NCBI GenBank assembly: GCA_016946835.1
Contig: JACVTC010000171.1
Span: forward strand, 126,001 to 190,000
Origin: Neocallimastix lanati (nom. inval.)
Lineage: Eukaryota > Neocallimastigomycota > Neocallimastigomycetes > Neocallimastigales > Neocallimastigaceae
DNA length: 64,000 bases
Reading direction: 5' to 3'
Below the pieces are notes generated by a model. The model did not search any database. It worked only from the letters and a program-made list of their open reading frames with translations, and was not told the DNA's origin. Numbering within the stretch: the stretch's first letter is position 1; each line of letters starts with the position of its first letter. The translations under genes and the position numbers were made by a program. This document shows, one piece after another, positions 12,423 through 24,050 of the stretch.

Positions 12423-13879
12423 ATGGAAGACAATATAAAAATTGAAATAATAAGTGAAACAAATCGAGGAAATGAACAAATTATTATTAATAAAAAACAC
12501 AAATTTAATTTTTCATTTCAAAGGAAAGATAAATCAAAAATTTATAGATGCACTGAAATATAAGACTTTAAATAAATGTAAATCTTTAATTATTTTAAAT
12601 GATAAAAAGGAGGTTTTAAAATATAAAAGTTTACATAACCATCTCGAAAAAGAAATTGATGTGTCTATATCAGTAGCAAAGCATAAAATTAAGGAAGAAA
12701 TTAAGAAAAATTCAATTCCTATGGATATAAAACCTAAACATATATTTAATGCCGTTTCTCAAGAAATGGGACTTATATGTCCCGAATATAGTACAATTAG
12801 ATCCCAAATAATAAGAAATATAAATAAACAATTTCCTCCAAACATAAAAAGTTTTGATGATATTCCCATTGAATCAAAATATTATAAAACGAAAAGAAAT
12901 GAAAATTTTATGATATTTAAAAATACTGATCTAATAATCTTTCAATCACCATTCCAAGCATATTTATTTTCGAATTATCATAAAAATATATTTGCGGACG
13001 GTACATTTTATGTAGCACCGAAATTTAGTTATCAGTTATTTATAACAAGAACTTATGTTGGGGAATTTAATATGTTTTACACTACTTCCATTTCTACATT
13101 AAAAAATAAAAAACAATCTACATATGAAACATTATTTAATGAATTAAAAAAAAATGTAAATAAATTTAGGAGTAATACATTAATTACTACAATTAATTTT
13201 CATTGTGATTTTGAACAAGGTATATCTAATACCGCAAAAAAAGTTTTTCCCAATATAAATATTAAATATTGTGTTTGGCATTACAAAAGATCATTAGAAA
13301 AACAAAAAAAAATATATTATGTTATCATGAAGTGAAGAATAATAATGATGTATATATTTATTATAAAGCTATTTCGAACTTATCGTTTATAAACCCTAAC
13401 TATATATTTGATATTTATATTATAATAAAAAGAATTTGTCAAAAAAAAAAGTATAATAATTTTCTGCAATTTTTAGAATATTTTAATAAAAATTATTTAC
13501 TTAAGTATAATGGTAATAATTGGAATTATTATGAAAATATAGAGCATTTAACAAACAATGCATCAGAATCTTATCATAGCTACTTAAATAATATATTTCC
13601 AAATAAACCTTTATTTTATAAATTAATATATATATTAAAAGAAGAAGAAAACTTATCTTATAATGATTATCAAAGGAGAACTAAAGGAAATTGGAAAAAA
13701 AGCAAAAAATATTTAGTGCAACTGATGAAATTAAAATTTTAATTGAAAATTATAAAGGTAAGGAAATAAATTTATTTTATAATGGATGCAACAGAAATGA
13801 ATTAATTAAATTATGGAAAGAATGTTTAATTGATTTAAACGATATAAATATTAATTTAAAATCAATAATCTTAATTTAA
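12423..13879 (+). pseudogene. MULE-type transposase with N-terminal FLYWCH-like region, frameshifted
   Basis: Mutator-like transposases cut and paste DNA through a DDE catalytic core. The likely original start is the ATG at 12423. That frame gives an N-terminal FLYWCH-like zinc segment (FSFQRKDKSKIYRC) and breaks near 12558, where one extra A would have to be removed to continue into TLNKCKS and the SLHNH histidines. The next frame (to 13335) holds the MULE core: FADGTFYVAPKF (first Asp), then CDFEQGI (second Asp) and the CVWHYKR segment. A second break near 13310 leads to NNASESYHSYLNN, where the catalytic Glu is expected, and a third near 13720 leads to the C-terminus. All three breaks are in A-runs. 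It is a pseudogene unless those runs are assembly errors. Confidence 0.75.
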
Positions 13880-14004
13880 AAAAATGCTAGAAAAATACAA
13901 ATTTATTTACCTATTGTGTTTATTTAATAATCTTAATAGAAATTATCTTTTAGTTATTTTTATTAAGTAATTTATAACTAAAACCGATTTATTTGATACT
14001 AGTT

Positions 14005-14182
14005 AAAATTTTATTAATATCAATATCAATATTATATAATTATAAATTTTATTAATATCAATATCAATATTATATAATTAAAAATTTTATTAATATCAAT
14101 ATCAATATTATATAATTATAAATTTTATTAATATCAATATCAATATTATATTATTATAAATTTTATTAATATCAATATACTT
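14005..14182. repeat. Tandem repeat, about 39-bp unit, about 4.5 copies
   Basis: Repeats of a unit containing TTTTATTAATATCAATATCA followed by an AT-rich spacer. It lies just downstream of the transposase remnant, inside the MULE. Confidence 0.85.
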
Positions 14183-14599
14183 TTCAAAATTAATTATGTT
14201 ATTAAAAATATTAAATTCAATAAAAGATTTTTATTATTTTATTAAAATTATAATTGTTATTATTATATTTTAATAATAATTGATTCATATTGATCAAACA
14301 TTATAAATATTACTATGCAAATAATTAATTATTTTAATAGGATCAATTATTCAACTCTTATTGTTTTAATTTTTAATTCTTATATCATTTAAATTAATAT
14401 ATATATATCGTTTATGAAAATATGAATTATAAATAATTAAAATTATTTACTTTTCATTTAAATTTTTTTATTTACTGTAATAAAATATAATAATTAAAAG
14501 ACAAACGTTATTATAACTAAATTTTTTTTTTTAGAAAAATAAATGAAAAAAAATTAAAATATATAAGATTCCTATATATATAAAATAATTATTATATCT

Positions 14600-16720
14600 T
14601 ATTTTATTTTATTTTATTTTATTTTATTCAATCTGTACTTTATACTTATATTCTACTATTTTATTTTATTTTATTTTATTTTATTCAATCTGTACTTTAT
14701 ACTTATATTCTACTATTTTATTTTATTTTATTTTATTTTATTTTATTTTATTTTATTTTATTTTATTTTATTTTATTTTATTTTATTTTATTTTATTTTA
14801 TTTTATTTTATTTTATTTTATTTCATTTTATTTTATTTTATTCAATCTGTACTTCATATTTATATTTCAACTATTTATTTTATTTTATTTTATTTTATTT
14901 TATTTTATTTTATTTTATTCAATCTGTACTTCATATTTATATTTCAACTATTTATTTTATTTTATTTTATTTTATTTTATTTTATTTTATTTTATTTTAT
15001 TCAATCTGTACTTCATATTTATATTTCAACTATTTATTTTATTTTATTTTATTTTATTTTATTCAATCTGTACTTTATACTTATATTCTACTATTTTATT
15101 TTATTTTATTTTATTCAATCTGTACTTTATATTTAATATTCTACTATTTTATTTTATTTTATTTTATTCAATCTGTACTTTATACTTATATTCTACTATT
15201 TTATTTTATTTTATTTTATTCAATTTGTACTTTATACTTATATTCTACTATTTTATTTTATTTTATTTTATTCAATCTGTACTTTATACTTATATTCTAC
15301 TATTTTATTTTATTCAATCTGTACTTTATACTTATATTCTACTATTTTATTTTATTTTATTTTATTCAATTTGTACTTTATACTTATATTCTACTATTTT
15401 ATTTTATTTTATTTTATTCAATCTGTACTTTATACTTATATTCTACTATTTTATTTTATTCAATCTGTACTTTATACTTATATTCTACTATTTTATTTTA
15501 TTTTATTTTATTCAATCTGTACTTTATACTTATATTCTACTATTTTATTTTATTTTATTTTATTCAATCTGTACTTTATATTTAATATTCTACTATTTTA
15601 TTTTATTTTATTTTATTCAATCTGTACTTTATACTTATATTCTACTATTTTATTTTATTTTATTTTATTCAATCTGTACTTTATACTTATATTCTACTAT
15701 TTTATTTTATTTTATTTTATTCAATCTGTACTTTATACTTATATTCTACTATTTTATTTTATTTTATTTTATTCAATCTGTACTTTATACTTATATTCTA
15801 CTATTTTATTTTATTTTATTTTATTCAATCTGTACTTTATACTTATATTCTACTATTTTATTTTATTTTATTTTATTCAATCTGTACTTTATACTTATAT
15901 TCTACTATTTTATTTTATTTTATTTTATTCAATCTGTACTTTATACTTATATTCTACTATTTTATTTTATTTTATTTTATTCAATCTGTACTTTATACTT
16001 ATATTCTACTATTTTATTTTATTTTATTTTATTCAATCTGTACTTTATACTTATATTCTACTATTTTATTTTATTTTATTTTATTTTATTTTATTTTATT
16101 TTATTCAATCTGTACTTCATATTTATATTTCAACTATTTATTTTATTTTATTTTATTTTATTTTATTTTATTCAATCTGTACTTCATATTTATATTTCAA
16201 CTATTTATTTTATTTTATTTTATTTTATTTTATTTTATTTTATTTTATTTTATTCAATCTGTACTTCATATTTATATTTCAACTATTTATTTTATTTTAT
16301 TTTATTTTATTTTATTTTATTTTATTTTATTTTATTTTATTTTATTTTATTTTATTCAATCTGTACTTATATTTATGCTTTTTATTTTATTTTATTTTAT
16401 TTCATTTTATTTTATTTTATTCAATCTGTACTTCATATTTATATTTCAACTATTTATTTTATTTTATTTTATTTTATTTTATTTTATTTTATTTTATTCA
16501 ATCTGTACTTCATATTTATATTTCAACTATTTATTTTATTTTATTTTATTTTATTTTATTTTATTTTATTTTATTTTATTCAATCTGTACTTCATATTTA
16601 TATTTCAACTATTTATTTTATTTTATTTTATTTTATTTTATTCAATCTGTACTTATATTTATGCTTTTTATTTTATTTTATTTTATTTCATTTTATTTTA
16701 TTTTATTCAATCTGTATTTT
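14600..16720. repeat. ATTTT pentamer minisatellite with a TCAATCTGTACTT spacer unit
   Basis: Runs of ATTTT alternate with a conserved spacer that begins TCAATCTGTACTT. At least three spacer variants exist: one with CTTTATACTTATATTC (dominant in the middle), one with CTTCATATTTATATTTC followed by AAC, and a short one with CTTATATTTATGC. From about 15670 to 16035 the repeat is very regular at 52 bp. All units point the same way. The long open frames here (Phe/Tyr/Leu/Ile-rich, hundreds of codons in more than one frame) arise because the repeat lacks stops in these frames; they are not credible proteins. A related array lies at 42545-44320 and a small piece in an intron at 45358-45530. Confidence 0.95.
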
Positions 16721-16967
16721 CTGTTGATAATATAAACAAGGTATTAATGTATTAATAATAATTAATAATATTTAAAATAAAATAAAAAAAATATAATTAT
16801 TTTATATATGTAGTAATTATATATATATATATATATTTTTATTTAATTCTCTAAAAAAAAATTTTTAGTCATAATAAACATCTTAATTATTTTTATTATT
16901 ATTTAAAAATTTATTTATTCATTTATAATTTATTTATTTATTTATTTATTTATTACATTACAATACG

Positions 16968-17286
16968 CCATGTTTTCCAAAATGCACTACAACAAAATAC
17001 AAATTTATGTAATAAAAATTTTCGAAATGACACACCCCCTTTTTGGGAGAGTTGTATTTCCCTAAGTGGCGTATTTAGGAGAGTTGCATTTCCCAAAATT
17101 GCATTTCGCTAGGTTGCATTTCGAAAAGTGGATTATTGAATAAATAAAACAAATATTAATTCAAAATAATTTTTTTTAAAGTTGTTTTTATTCAATATTA
17201 ATAATATTTAATTTTATTTATTGATTTAATTGTTTATTTAATAATTTTCAATATGGCGAAATGCAACCTGATGAAATACAACACTC
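16968..17286 (-). repeat. Right terminal inverted repeat of the MULE
   Basis: Mirror copy of 10790-11110: the motifs GTTGCATTTCGAAAAG, GCATTTCGCTAGG and ATGGCGAAATGCAACC occur in the reverse order and strand, and the AT-rich interval between the motif clusters also aligns. The outer end reads GAGAGTGTTGTATTTCATC on the minus strand, which resembles the terminus of the MITE at 22866. Confidence 0.7.
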
Positions 17287-17290
17287 TCAT

Positions 17291-17844
17291 ATTTTTTTCT
17301 TTATCTATATTTTTATTGGAAAGTTACACTTTAAATAGTAGGGGATTAAATAATGTAATATTGGATTGGTTATATTTCATTTTTCTAAATGACATACTGA
17401 TATAAATAAATGAATAAATGAATAAATTAATCAAAAATAAAAAAATAAAGAAATAAAAAAAAAAAGAAATTAATATATAAAAATCGCCTGGTTGAATATA
17501 ATATATATAATGTATAATTAAAAAAATTTTTTGAATAAAAAAAATTAAAAAAAAATTTTTTATAAAATTATAATAAGGCAAAAGCTGATATAAATTGTTA
17601 CTAATAACAAATTATAACATATTTTTATTTTTATTTTTATTTTTTTTTATAATTTTTATTATTTAAGAATAATTTCGTATTTATATAATACGTATTTTTT
17701 TTTTTTTTTTTTTTTTTAAAGTGATGACTTTGGATAGAATTAAAAATTTTAAAATATTATATTTTTAAAATAGTATTAAAATTTTTTTTCCTTTTTTTTT
17801 TTTAAAGTAAAAATATTTTATAACTATTATATAGCACTAACGTT

Positions 17845-17883
<39 letters not shown>

Positions 17884-17919
17884 TAAAAATATTTTATAAC
17901 TATTATATAGCACTACGTT

Positions 17920-17962
<43 letters not shown>

Positions 17963-18325
17963 TTATACGAGAGTATAAGGTAAAATTATTATTAAATCAT
18001 TAAATTGTATTAAAATTAAAGTTAGTTTATATAAATATTATTTTTTTTTTTTATTTTTTATTTTATTTTATTTCAATTTATATTATTTAAAATTATTATA
18101 AATTTACATTATATATATTATTACTTACATTTGATAAACAACTTTACAATACAAAATATTTCTTATTATATTCATAAGTATTTAGAGATTACAATAATTA
18201 TGTAGTATTTTTATATACATAAGGATATAATAAATAAATAAATAAATATATTAATTAATTAATTGATAAAAAATATAAGTTTCTATATATAAAAACATAT
18301 AAATCTTGTAGAATTTGTAAAAAAA

Positions 18326-18356
<31 letters not shown>

Positions 18357-18528
18357 AAAAAAATAGAAAAAAAAAGAAAAGAAAAAATTAAATGGATAAT
18401 TACTTCTCTATAGTATGTGTCCTTATAATGAATAAAAAAAAAAAAAAATTAATGAATTATGAAAAATAAGAATTGAATATTTTTATAAATAATTTAAATA
18501 TAATTTTTTTTTTTTTTTTTTAATAAAT
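17291..18528. other. Intergenic AT-rich DNA with a duplicated block
   Basis: No gene is visible. Between about 17805 and 17960 a block containing AAAGTAAAAATATTTTATAA, then TAGCACTA and CGTTTC followed by a long poly-T, occurs twice in direct orientation. Further poly-T runs and TA repeats fill the rest up to the end of homocitrate synthase copy 2. Confidence 0.6.
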
Positions 18529-19782
18529 TTAATTGGAAACTTTTTGTTTAATTTCATCACCAGCGGCATTAGCAGCAGCGGTCATATTTTCATAATTGGA
18601 TGATTCAATGTAGGTATGATAAACACGTAATAATGAATCAACTTCTTCAATACCTAATGGTTTAATATCTGCTAATTCCTTAATCTTTCTAGTAATTTCT
18701 TTAATTTCTGCATCAGATAAATGTAAATCAAGTTGTTCACATCTAGATTTAACTGCATTCCAACCAGTAAGACGGTGACCAATAGAGACATAACGTGTCA
18801 TACCAAAATCTTCTGGACGTAAAATTTCATAAGTGGTTGGATTATTAAGAATAGCCTTTGCATGAATACCTGCCTTGTGAGTGAAGGCACAGTAACCAGT
18901 AATGTAATTGTTGAATGGAATTTGAATTTCAACGAAATCGGCTACCATATTTTCAATATCACGAAGCATATGAAGATTATATTTATCTGTAACGTAAGTT
19001 TTATCAGCAACATACATACGAGCAGTAAAACCACCTAATGGTGTAATACCATTACGTTCACCAATACCTAAAATACAAGTATCAATGTGAGTAGCTCCAG
19101 CTTCTAAAGCACAGTAAGCATTAGCAATAGCACAACCAGTATCATTATGGAAGTGACATTCAATATCACAATTAACAACACCTCTTAAAGTTCTAATTAA
19201 TTCATAAACTTGACGTGGATGAGCACAACCAACTGTATCAGCAACACCAACACGGTTAACACCAAGTTTGTCAACATGACGGTAAAGTTTAAGTAAATCA
19301 ACTAAATCGGAACGGAATGAATCTTCAGATGAGAAACGAACTTCCTTACCTTTAGATTTAATGAAAGTAACAACTTCTTCAGCTACTTGATAAATAGTTT
19401 CCATACTTTTACCATGAGAAAACTTACGTAAGTAAGAAGAAGTACCAATGACAACACTTAAACCATCAACACTAGTTTCAACACCAACCTTAGCATCATC
19501 CATGTGACAACGAATGTGTGCTAATTTCTTACATTTTAAACCTAATTGGCAAATCTTTTCATTATCTTCTCTTGATTGTTCAGAAGCAACTGGTGAAGTT
19601 AATTCAATATATTCAACACCAAAATCATCTAAAGCCTTGGCAATTTTTAATTTTTGTTCAGTATTGAAGAAAGCATTAGCAAATTGTTCACCTTCTCTTA
19701 AAGTGGTATCAATAACATTGAAATTTGAAATGTTACTTAATAAATCAGTAATTCTAGCGTATGGGGAAGAAGCAGTAGACAT
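18529..19782 (-). CDS. Homocitrate synthase, copy 2 (fungal Lys20/Lys21 type)
   Basis: Encodes 417 residues for the same enzyme as 4095-5339: acetyl-CoA plus 2-oxoglutarate to homocitrate, the entry step of alpha-aminoadipate lysine synthesis. The [14 protein letters not shown] and [15 protein letters not shown] motifs are all intact, and here the HAKA motif has the usual Ala. The ATG aligns with copy 1. The two proteins differ at about 15 positions over 386 residues, with a cluster around residues 125-145, and then diverge completely in the last about 30 residues (this copy ends in a KVSN tail). The gene is in opposite orientation to copy 1, with transposon remnants between. No introns. The divergent C-terminal tail is a plausible place for a regulatory difference between isozymes, but that is inference. 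Confidence 0.95.
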   Translation of the reverse strand: MSTASSPYARITDLLSNISNFNVIDTTLREGEQFANAFFNTEQKLKIAKALDDFGVEYIELTSPVASEQSREDNEKICQLGLKCKKLAHIRCHMDDAKVGVETSVDGLSVVIGTSSYLRKFSHGKSMETIYQVAEEVVTFIKSKGKEVRFSSEDSFRSDLVDLLKLYRHVDKLGVNRVGVADTVGCAHPRQVYELIRTLRGVVNCDIECHFHNDTGCAIANAYCALEAGATHIDTCILGIGERNGITPLGGFTARMYVADKTYVTDKYNLHMLRDIENMVADFVEIQIPFNNYITGYCAFTHKAGIHAKAILNNPTTYEILRPEDFGMTRYVSIGHRLTGWNAVKSRCEQLDLHLSDAEIKEITRKIKELADIKPLGIEEVDSLLRVYHTYIESSNYENMTAAANAAGDEIKQKVSN

Positions 19783-20482
19783 TATTCAATTTACTAAAAA
19801 AAAAAAAAAAAAATTAATAAATAAGATATAATAAAAAAAAGATAGAAAATAAAAAAAAAATAATAAAAAAATTAAAAAAAGACAAATTTAGTATATGTAT
19901 TGATTAAAAAAAAAAAGTATTAAAAAAACAATTAATATATATAAAATAATATAATATTTTAATATTTTTTTTTTTTTTTAATTCGTTGGAGAATAAAAAT
20001 GTATATTCTTTATTTTTATTTTTTATTATATAATAATATTTATAAAAAAAAAATTGTTTTTTAATAAATTATAATAATAAATTATTATTATTGTTAGTAA
20101 TATTAATACAGAATAAAAAAAAAAAAAAAAAGAAATATTAAAATTTTTGAAAATATTTTTTTTTGTCTTTTTATATTATTTTAACAAAATATTAATATAT
20201 TTTTATTTTTTTATTTTTTTAATTATTTCATTTTAAAATTAAGTATAATTAAATATATTAATATATGATGTAATATATGTATTTTTATAAAAAAAATATA
20301 AAGATAAGCTTAATTTTTGTTATGGAGTTTTTATAATTTTTTTTTTATATATATGACAAAAAAAAAAAAAAAAAGAAACATATAATTAATGAATACTAAT
20401 ATATGAACTAATTGATCATAAATTTAATTGTTTAAATATAATATAAACTTTTATATTACCATGTTTTTTTATATAATTATTT

Positions 20483-20525
<43 letters not shown>

Positions 20526-20611
20526 AAGGTAGTGGATAAATTATTTAATATCACAAAAATACAAGAAGATATAAATATTTATAATTTATTTTATAATAAA
20601 GATATTCAAAT

Positions 20612-20658
<47 letters not shown>

Positions 20659-22865
20659 TGATAAAATAAAATGTATGAAAAATAAACGTATAAGCATTAT
20701 TACTCTACTTTATTATTATTATTATGTTTTTTTTATTTTTTTTTTTAAAAAAAAAGCATTATTTTATTGATTATTGGTGTTTTTTATTGATAATCATGAA
20801 AGATAAAATAATTAATAATACTTTAATTTCTTGATTAATATATATATTTATATATATTTTATTCTTTTTCCTTATTTACTTTTTAACTATTAATTTTTTT
20901 TTTTTTTTTTTTGATAAAAATAATGATAGATAATACAAAATTTGATAAAAATATTTTCTTATCAAAAAAATTTTTTTATCAATTTTTTTAATATAAATTA
21001 TTATTATATAATTTAATATTATTTATAAATTAGTAGAAAAAAATAAATAAATGATCAAATATTTAAATAGTATATATATGGAATTATTTTAATAGTTTTA
21101 TAAATATGAATATAATTAAATTTTTTTATTAATATTATAATTTTCTTATATAAGAACATAAGAATAGTAATTATATATAATTACAAAGTTATTAATTATA
21201 ATAATAATAATAATTAATAATAATACTATATAATTATTTATTCATATATATATATTTTTAATATTTATTATAATAGTTCATATTATATTTCATATTTTTA
21301 ATTTGTTGGCATTGATAAAGTTTCTATTATTCTCTAATAAAATTCTTGATTTAATCAATCATAAATAGAAATAATAAATAAAATTTTAAATTATCTTTAT
21401 GTGTTAACTTTTTAATAAGATATTTTTAATTTAATATCAAAATAAAAATAATAAATATTATATTAATAGTAATGTTATATATCGAATAGATGAATTAATA
21501 GCAAAAAAGAATAAAAGAAGGAAAAAAGAAAAATTAGAAATATAAATAAATATTGATGATATAAATTTAATATTAAAAAAATATATATATATACTTTTAA
21601 ATATTGTAAAGATTTCATTTATACAAAAAAAAAAAAATAGTTAAAAAATTAATTATATGATTATATGTATTTATATATATATATAATATTATTTTGTTTT
21701 TATTTTTATTTTTTTTAAATATATTAATATTAGTAATAACAATTTTTCTATGGGTGTGAATGAAATCAACAGTAGAAAAAATCCATATAATTAAATTATA
21801 TACTCAATCATATATATATTAATATATAGTTTAAAAAGTATTTTAAGTGTGTGATATTAATCTATTAAAAAATAAAAGGATATATATATATACACATATG
21901 TATGATTTGATAGTATATAAATACTTTTTTTATTTTTATTTTTATTTTTAATTATTATTATTTTTAAAGGAAATACATGTAAAAATTATTGTTAACAATT
22001 TCTAAATTAAAGATTTCCATTTCTTAGACCATAAAATACTTAAAAAATTGTGGGATTGACATAAAATTAAACAGATTAATATTTAATTTCTTATATATAT
22101 ATCTTTTACTTTTATTTTAATATATATATTTTATAGTAAAGTAAACAAAAAAAAGTTTAAAAAGAAATTTTACTTTATATTTTATAATTTATTTTATTTT
22201 TTTTTTCTAAATTTTTTATTATTGTTATTTATTTTAATTTTTTTTTTTTTTTTAAAAAAAAAAGAACGTTAAACAACTTTTGAAAATAAATAAATGTTGA
22301 AATGTATGTAATACTATTTATTAATGCTTTCTATTATTATTTATTGTTTTATTTTTTATTAGTATTTTTTTAAATACTAATAATTATTAGTTTATATATA
22401 TATATATATTATTTGGTATATTTGTTTAAATATTTTTTTTATAATACAAATTAAATAATTAATAAATAAATATTAAAATATCTTTATTATTTATATTATT
22501 TTTAATTATTATTTTTAATTATAATTTATTTTTTATTATTATGATTATTATTATTATTTTTATTTATTATTATTTTTATTATTATAATTATTATTTTTAT
22601 TTATTATTTATTTATTATTATTTTATTTTGGTGATTTGATAATTATATTTCTTATTAATTTTGATATTTTTGTTATAATAATGTTATTAATTATTTATTA
22701 TGTCCATTTAATACTAATGATTTATTATTTTTTATTATTAATTATAAAATATTTATTAATGAATAGTAGTTTGTTACAATTCGGTCTTTACAGTTAGGTC
22801 AAGATGTCAAATTAAATATTTAAATATTAAAAATAATTATAAACTTATTCAAGAATTGAAACAGG
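19783..22865. other. Three kilobases of AT-rich non-coding DNA
   Basis: Poly-A/T runs (for example 20486-20524, 20618-20653) and short TA repeats. I found no coding frame, no tRNA-like fold and no transposon protein fragment. The first few hundred bases are the upstream region of homocitrate synthase copy 2. Confidence 0.6.
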
Positions 22866-22942
22866 GAGAGTTACATTTCGCCAAGTGGCGTGTCATTAAA
22901 TGCAATTTTTACTAATGCGCCATTTGGCGAAATGCAACTCTC
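22866..22942. mobile_element. 77-bp MITE with MULE-type terminal inverted repeats
   Basis: The left end reads GAGAGTTACATTTCGCCAAG and TGGCG; the right end, on the other strand, reads GAGAGTTGCATTTCGCCAAA and TGGCG. They form about 26-bp inverted repeats with two mismatches around a 25-bp AT-rich centre. The motif is the one that is repeated in the arms of the MULE at 10.8-17.3 kb, so this is likely a non-autonomous relative. The whole element could fold into a hairpin. No clear target duplication is visible. Confidence 0.75.
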
Positions 22943-23609
22943 ACTATTATTTGTAATATTTAATTATAAAAAATATAATAATCAATATTTTAATATTATT
23001 TATTATTATTTTTTTTAATACTTTCATATAGCCAGATTCCTCAAAAAAATATAACAGATGAAAATGATAATTATGCTATTTCATAATAGTTTATTATTTA
23101 TAAATAGGATATATTAAAATAACATATAGGTTTATTTTTATAAGCCTCTTTTATATAGTTAATATGAAAGAACGTATTTAATGTATTGAAATATGTATGT
23201 ATGATCCATCAAATGTATTTTATAATATAAATATCATTATGTATTCTTAAAAATAAGCTTGCTTCAAAATAAATAAAGTTTGTAAATAAACAAATATTGA
23301 GATTTTTATCAAAAACATTTAATTATGAATTTTTAATTAAAACTTTATTTAAAATTTTATTAATATAAAATATATATTATATATAATAATTATTGCTATA
23401 ATTCTACCAAGGATTAATAAAAAAGATTTAAAATTATGTATATACAAAATAATTAATTAATGAAATATTAAAATTTAATATTTAAGATATAAAATAAAAT
23501 AACAAGATTTGATATTATTTTTATTAAATATAAGATAATAATAACATAAGATATTTAAAACAAATAAAACATTATATTAGCTAATGTTAAAACCTATATA
23601 ATTAATTGT
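22943..23609. other. AT-rich non-coding interval
   Basis: No gene, RNA or repeat of note seen between the MITE and the GC-richer island. Confidence 0.5.
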
Positions 23610-24050
23610 CTTTCTCGTTTTTATCCCGGGGTTAGTACTCGAGACCTACATACATAAAATTTCTGGATTGACCTCGTGACTACCTCCTAAATTTATAAGG
23701 TGGGATTTTCATCCTCCCAGGGTGTTTTTCCTTATAAATAAAGCTGGGGCTTGTTCACCATGATAAATATTTCTATTGTTAGACTATTAATTGCTAGTAC
23801 AAAGAGTACTTGATCTATGAGAGGATTAATGTAGTTGTTCCTTCCTTGATGATGGTTCAAGAGATCACTGAAAAGAAGTTCGTTGTATTAATCGGAGTCT
23901 ATTTGGAATGCCTTTCATATTAGCCTTGTTTTAGAGAGAGGTCCGCATTGACGCCGAAACGGTATCGCAAAAAATCCAATGAGAGTCTGATACGTTTAAG
24001 GGAGAGACTTGAGGCCCTATTGTCCTCTTATTTCGTTAATCCCAATATAG
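23610..24050. other. GC-richer island, about 440 bp, identity unknown
   Basis: This block stands out sharply from the flanks: it contains CCCGGGG, CTCGAGACC, CATCCTCCCAGGG, AGCTGGGGCTTG, GACGCCGAAACGG and GAGGCCCTATTG segments. All six frames contain stops and none shows a family I recognise. A short GGTTAGTACT followed by CGAGACC resembles part of 5S rRNA, but no further 5S sequence follows. Candidates are a decayed retroelement leader, a structured non-coding RNA or a SINE-like unit. I make no functional claim. Confidence 0.4.

Larger units (their letters stand above)
10790..17290 (+). mobile_element. Decayed Mutator-like (MULE) DNA transposon with long inverted repeats
   Basis: The segments at 10790-11110 and 16968-17286 are inverted copies of each other, and an inner block at 11478-11535 also matches the right end in inverted orientation. 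Between them lies a broken MULE transposase (12423-13879). Both ends are rich in repeats of GGCGAAATGCAA and close variants, as expected for subterminal transposase sites. The interior also holds a tandem repeat, a 39-bp repeat and a 2.1-kb ATTTT minisatellite. Exact outer ends and the 9-11 bp target duplication typical of MULEs could not be fixed. The enclosing relation is inferred from the inverted arms. Confidence 0.65.

Noticed and set aside
15225-16755. Open frames of up to 500 codons, Phe/Tyr/Leu/Ile-rich
   Set aside because: They are produced by the ATTTT minisatellite, occur in several frames at once and contain no non-repeat sequence.
17324-17581. 85-codon minus-strand frame rich in Phe and Ile
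   Set aside because: AT-rich chance frame without homology, neighbours or codon bias.
23630-23660. A 5S rRNA gene
   Set aside because: Only about 20 bases resemble 5S rRNA; the rest of the molecule is absent.
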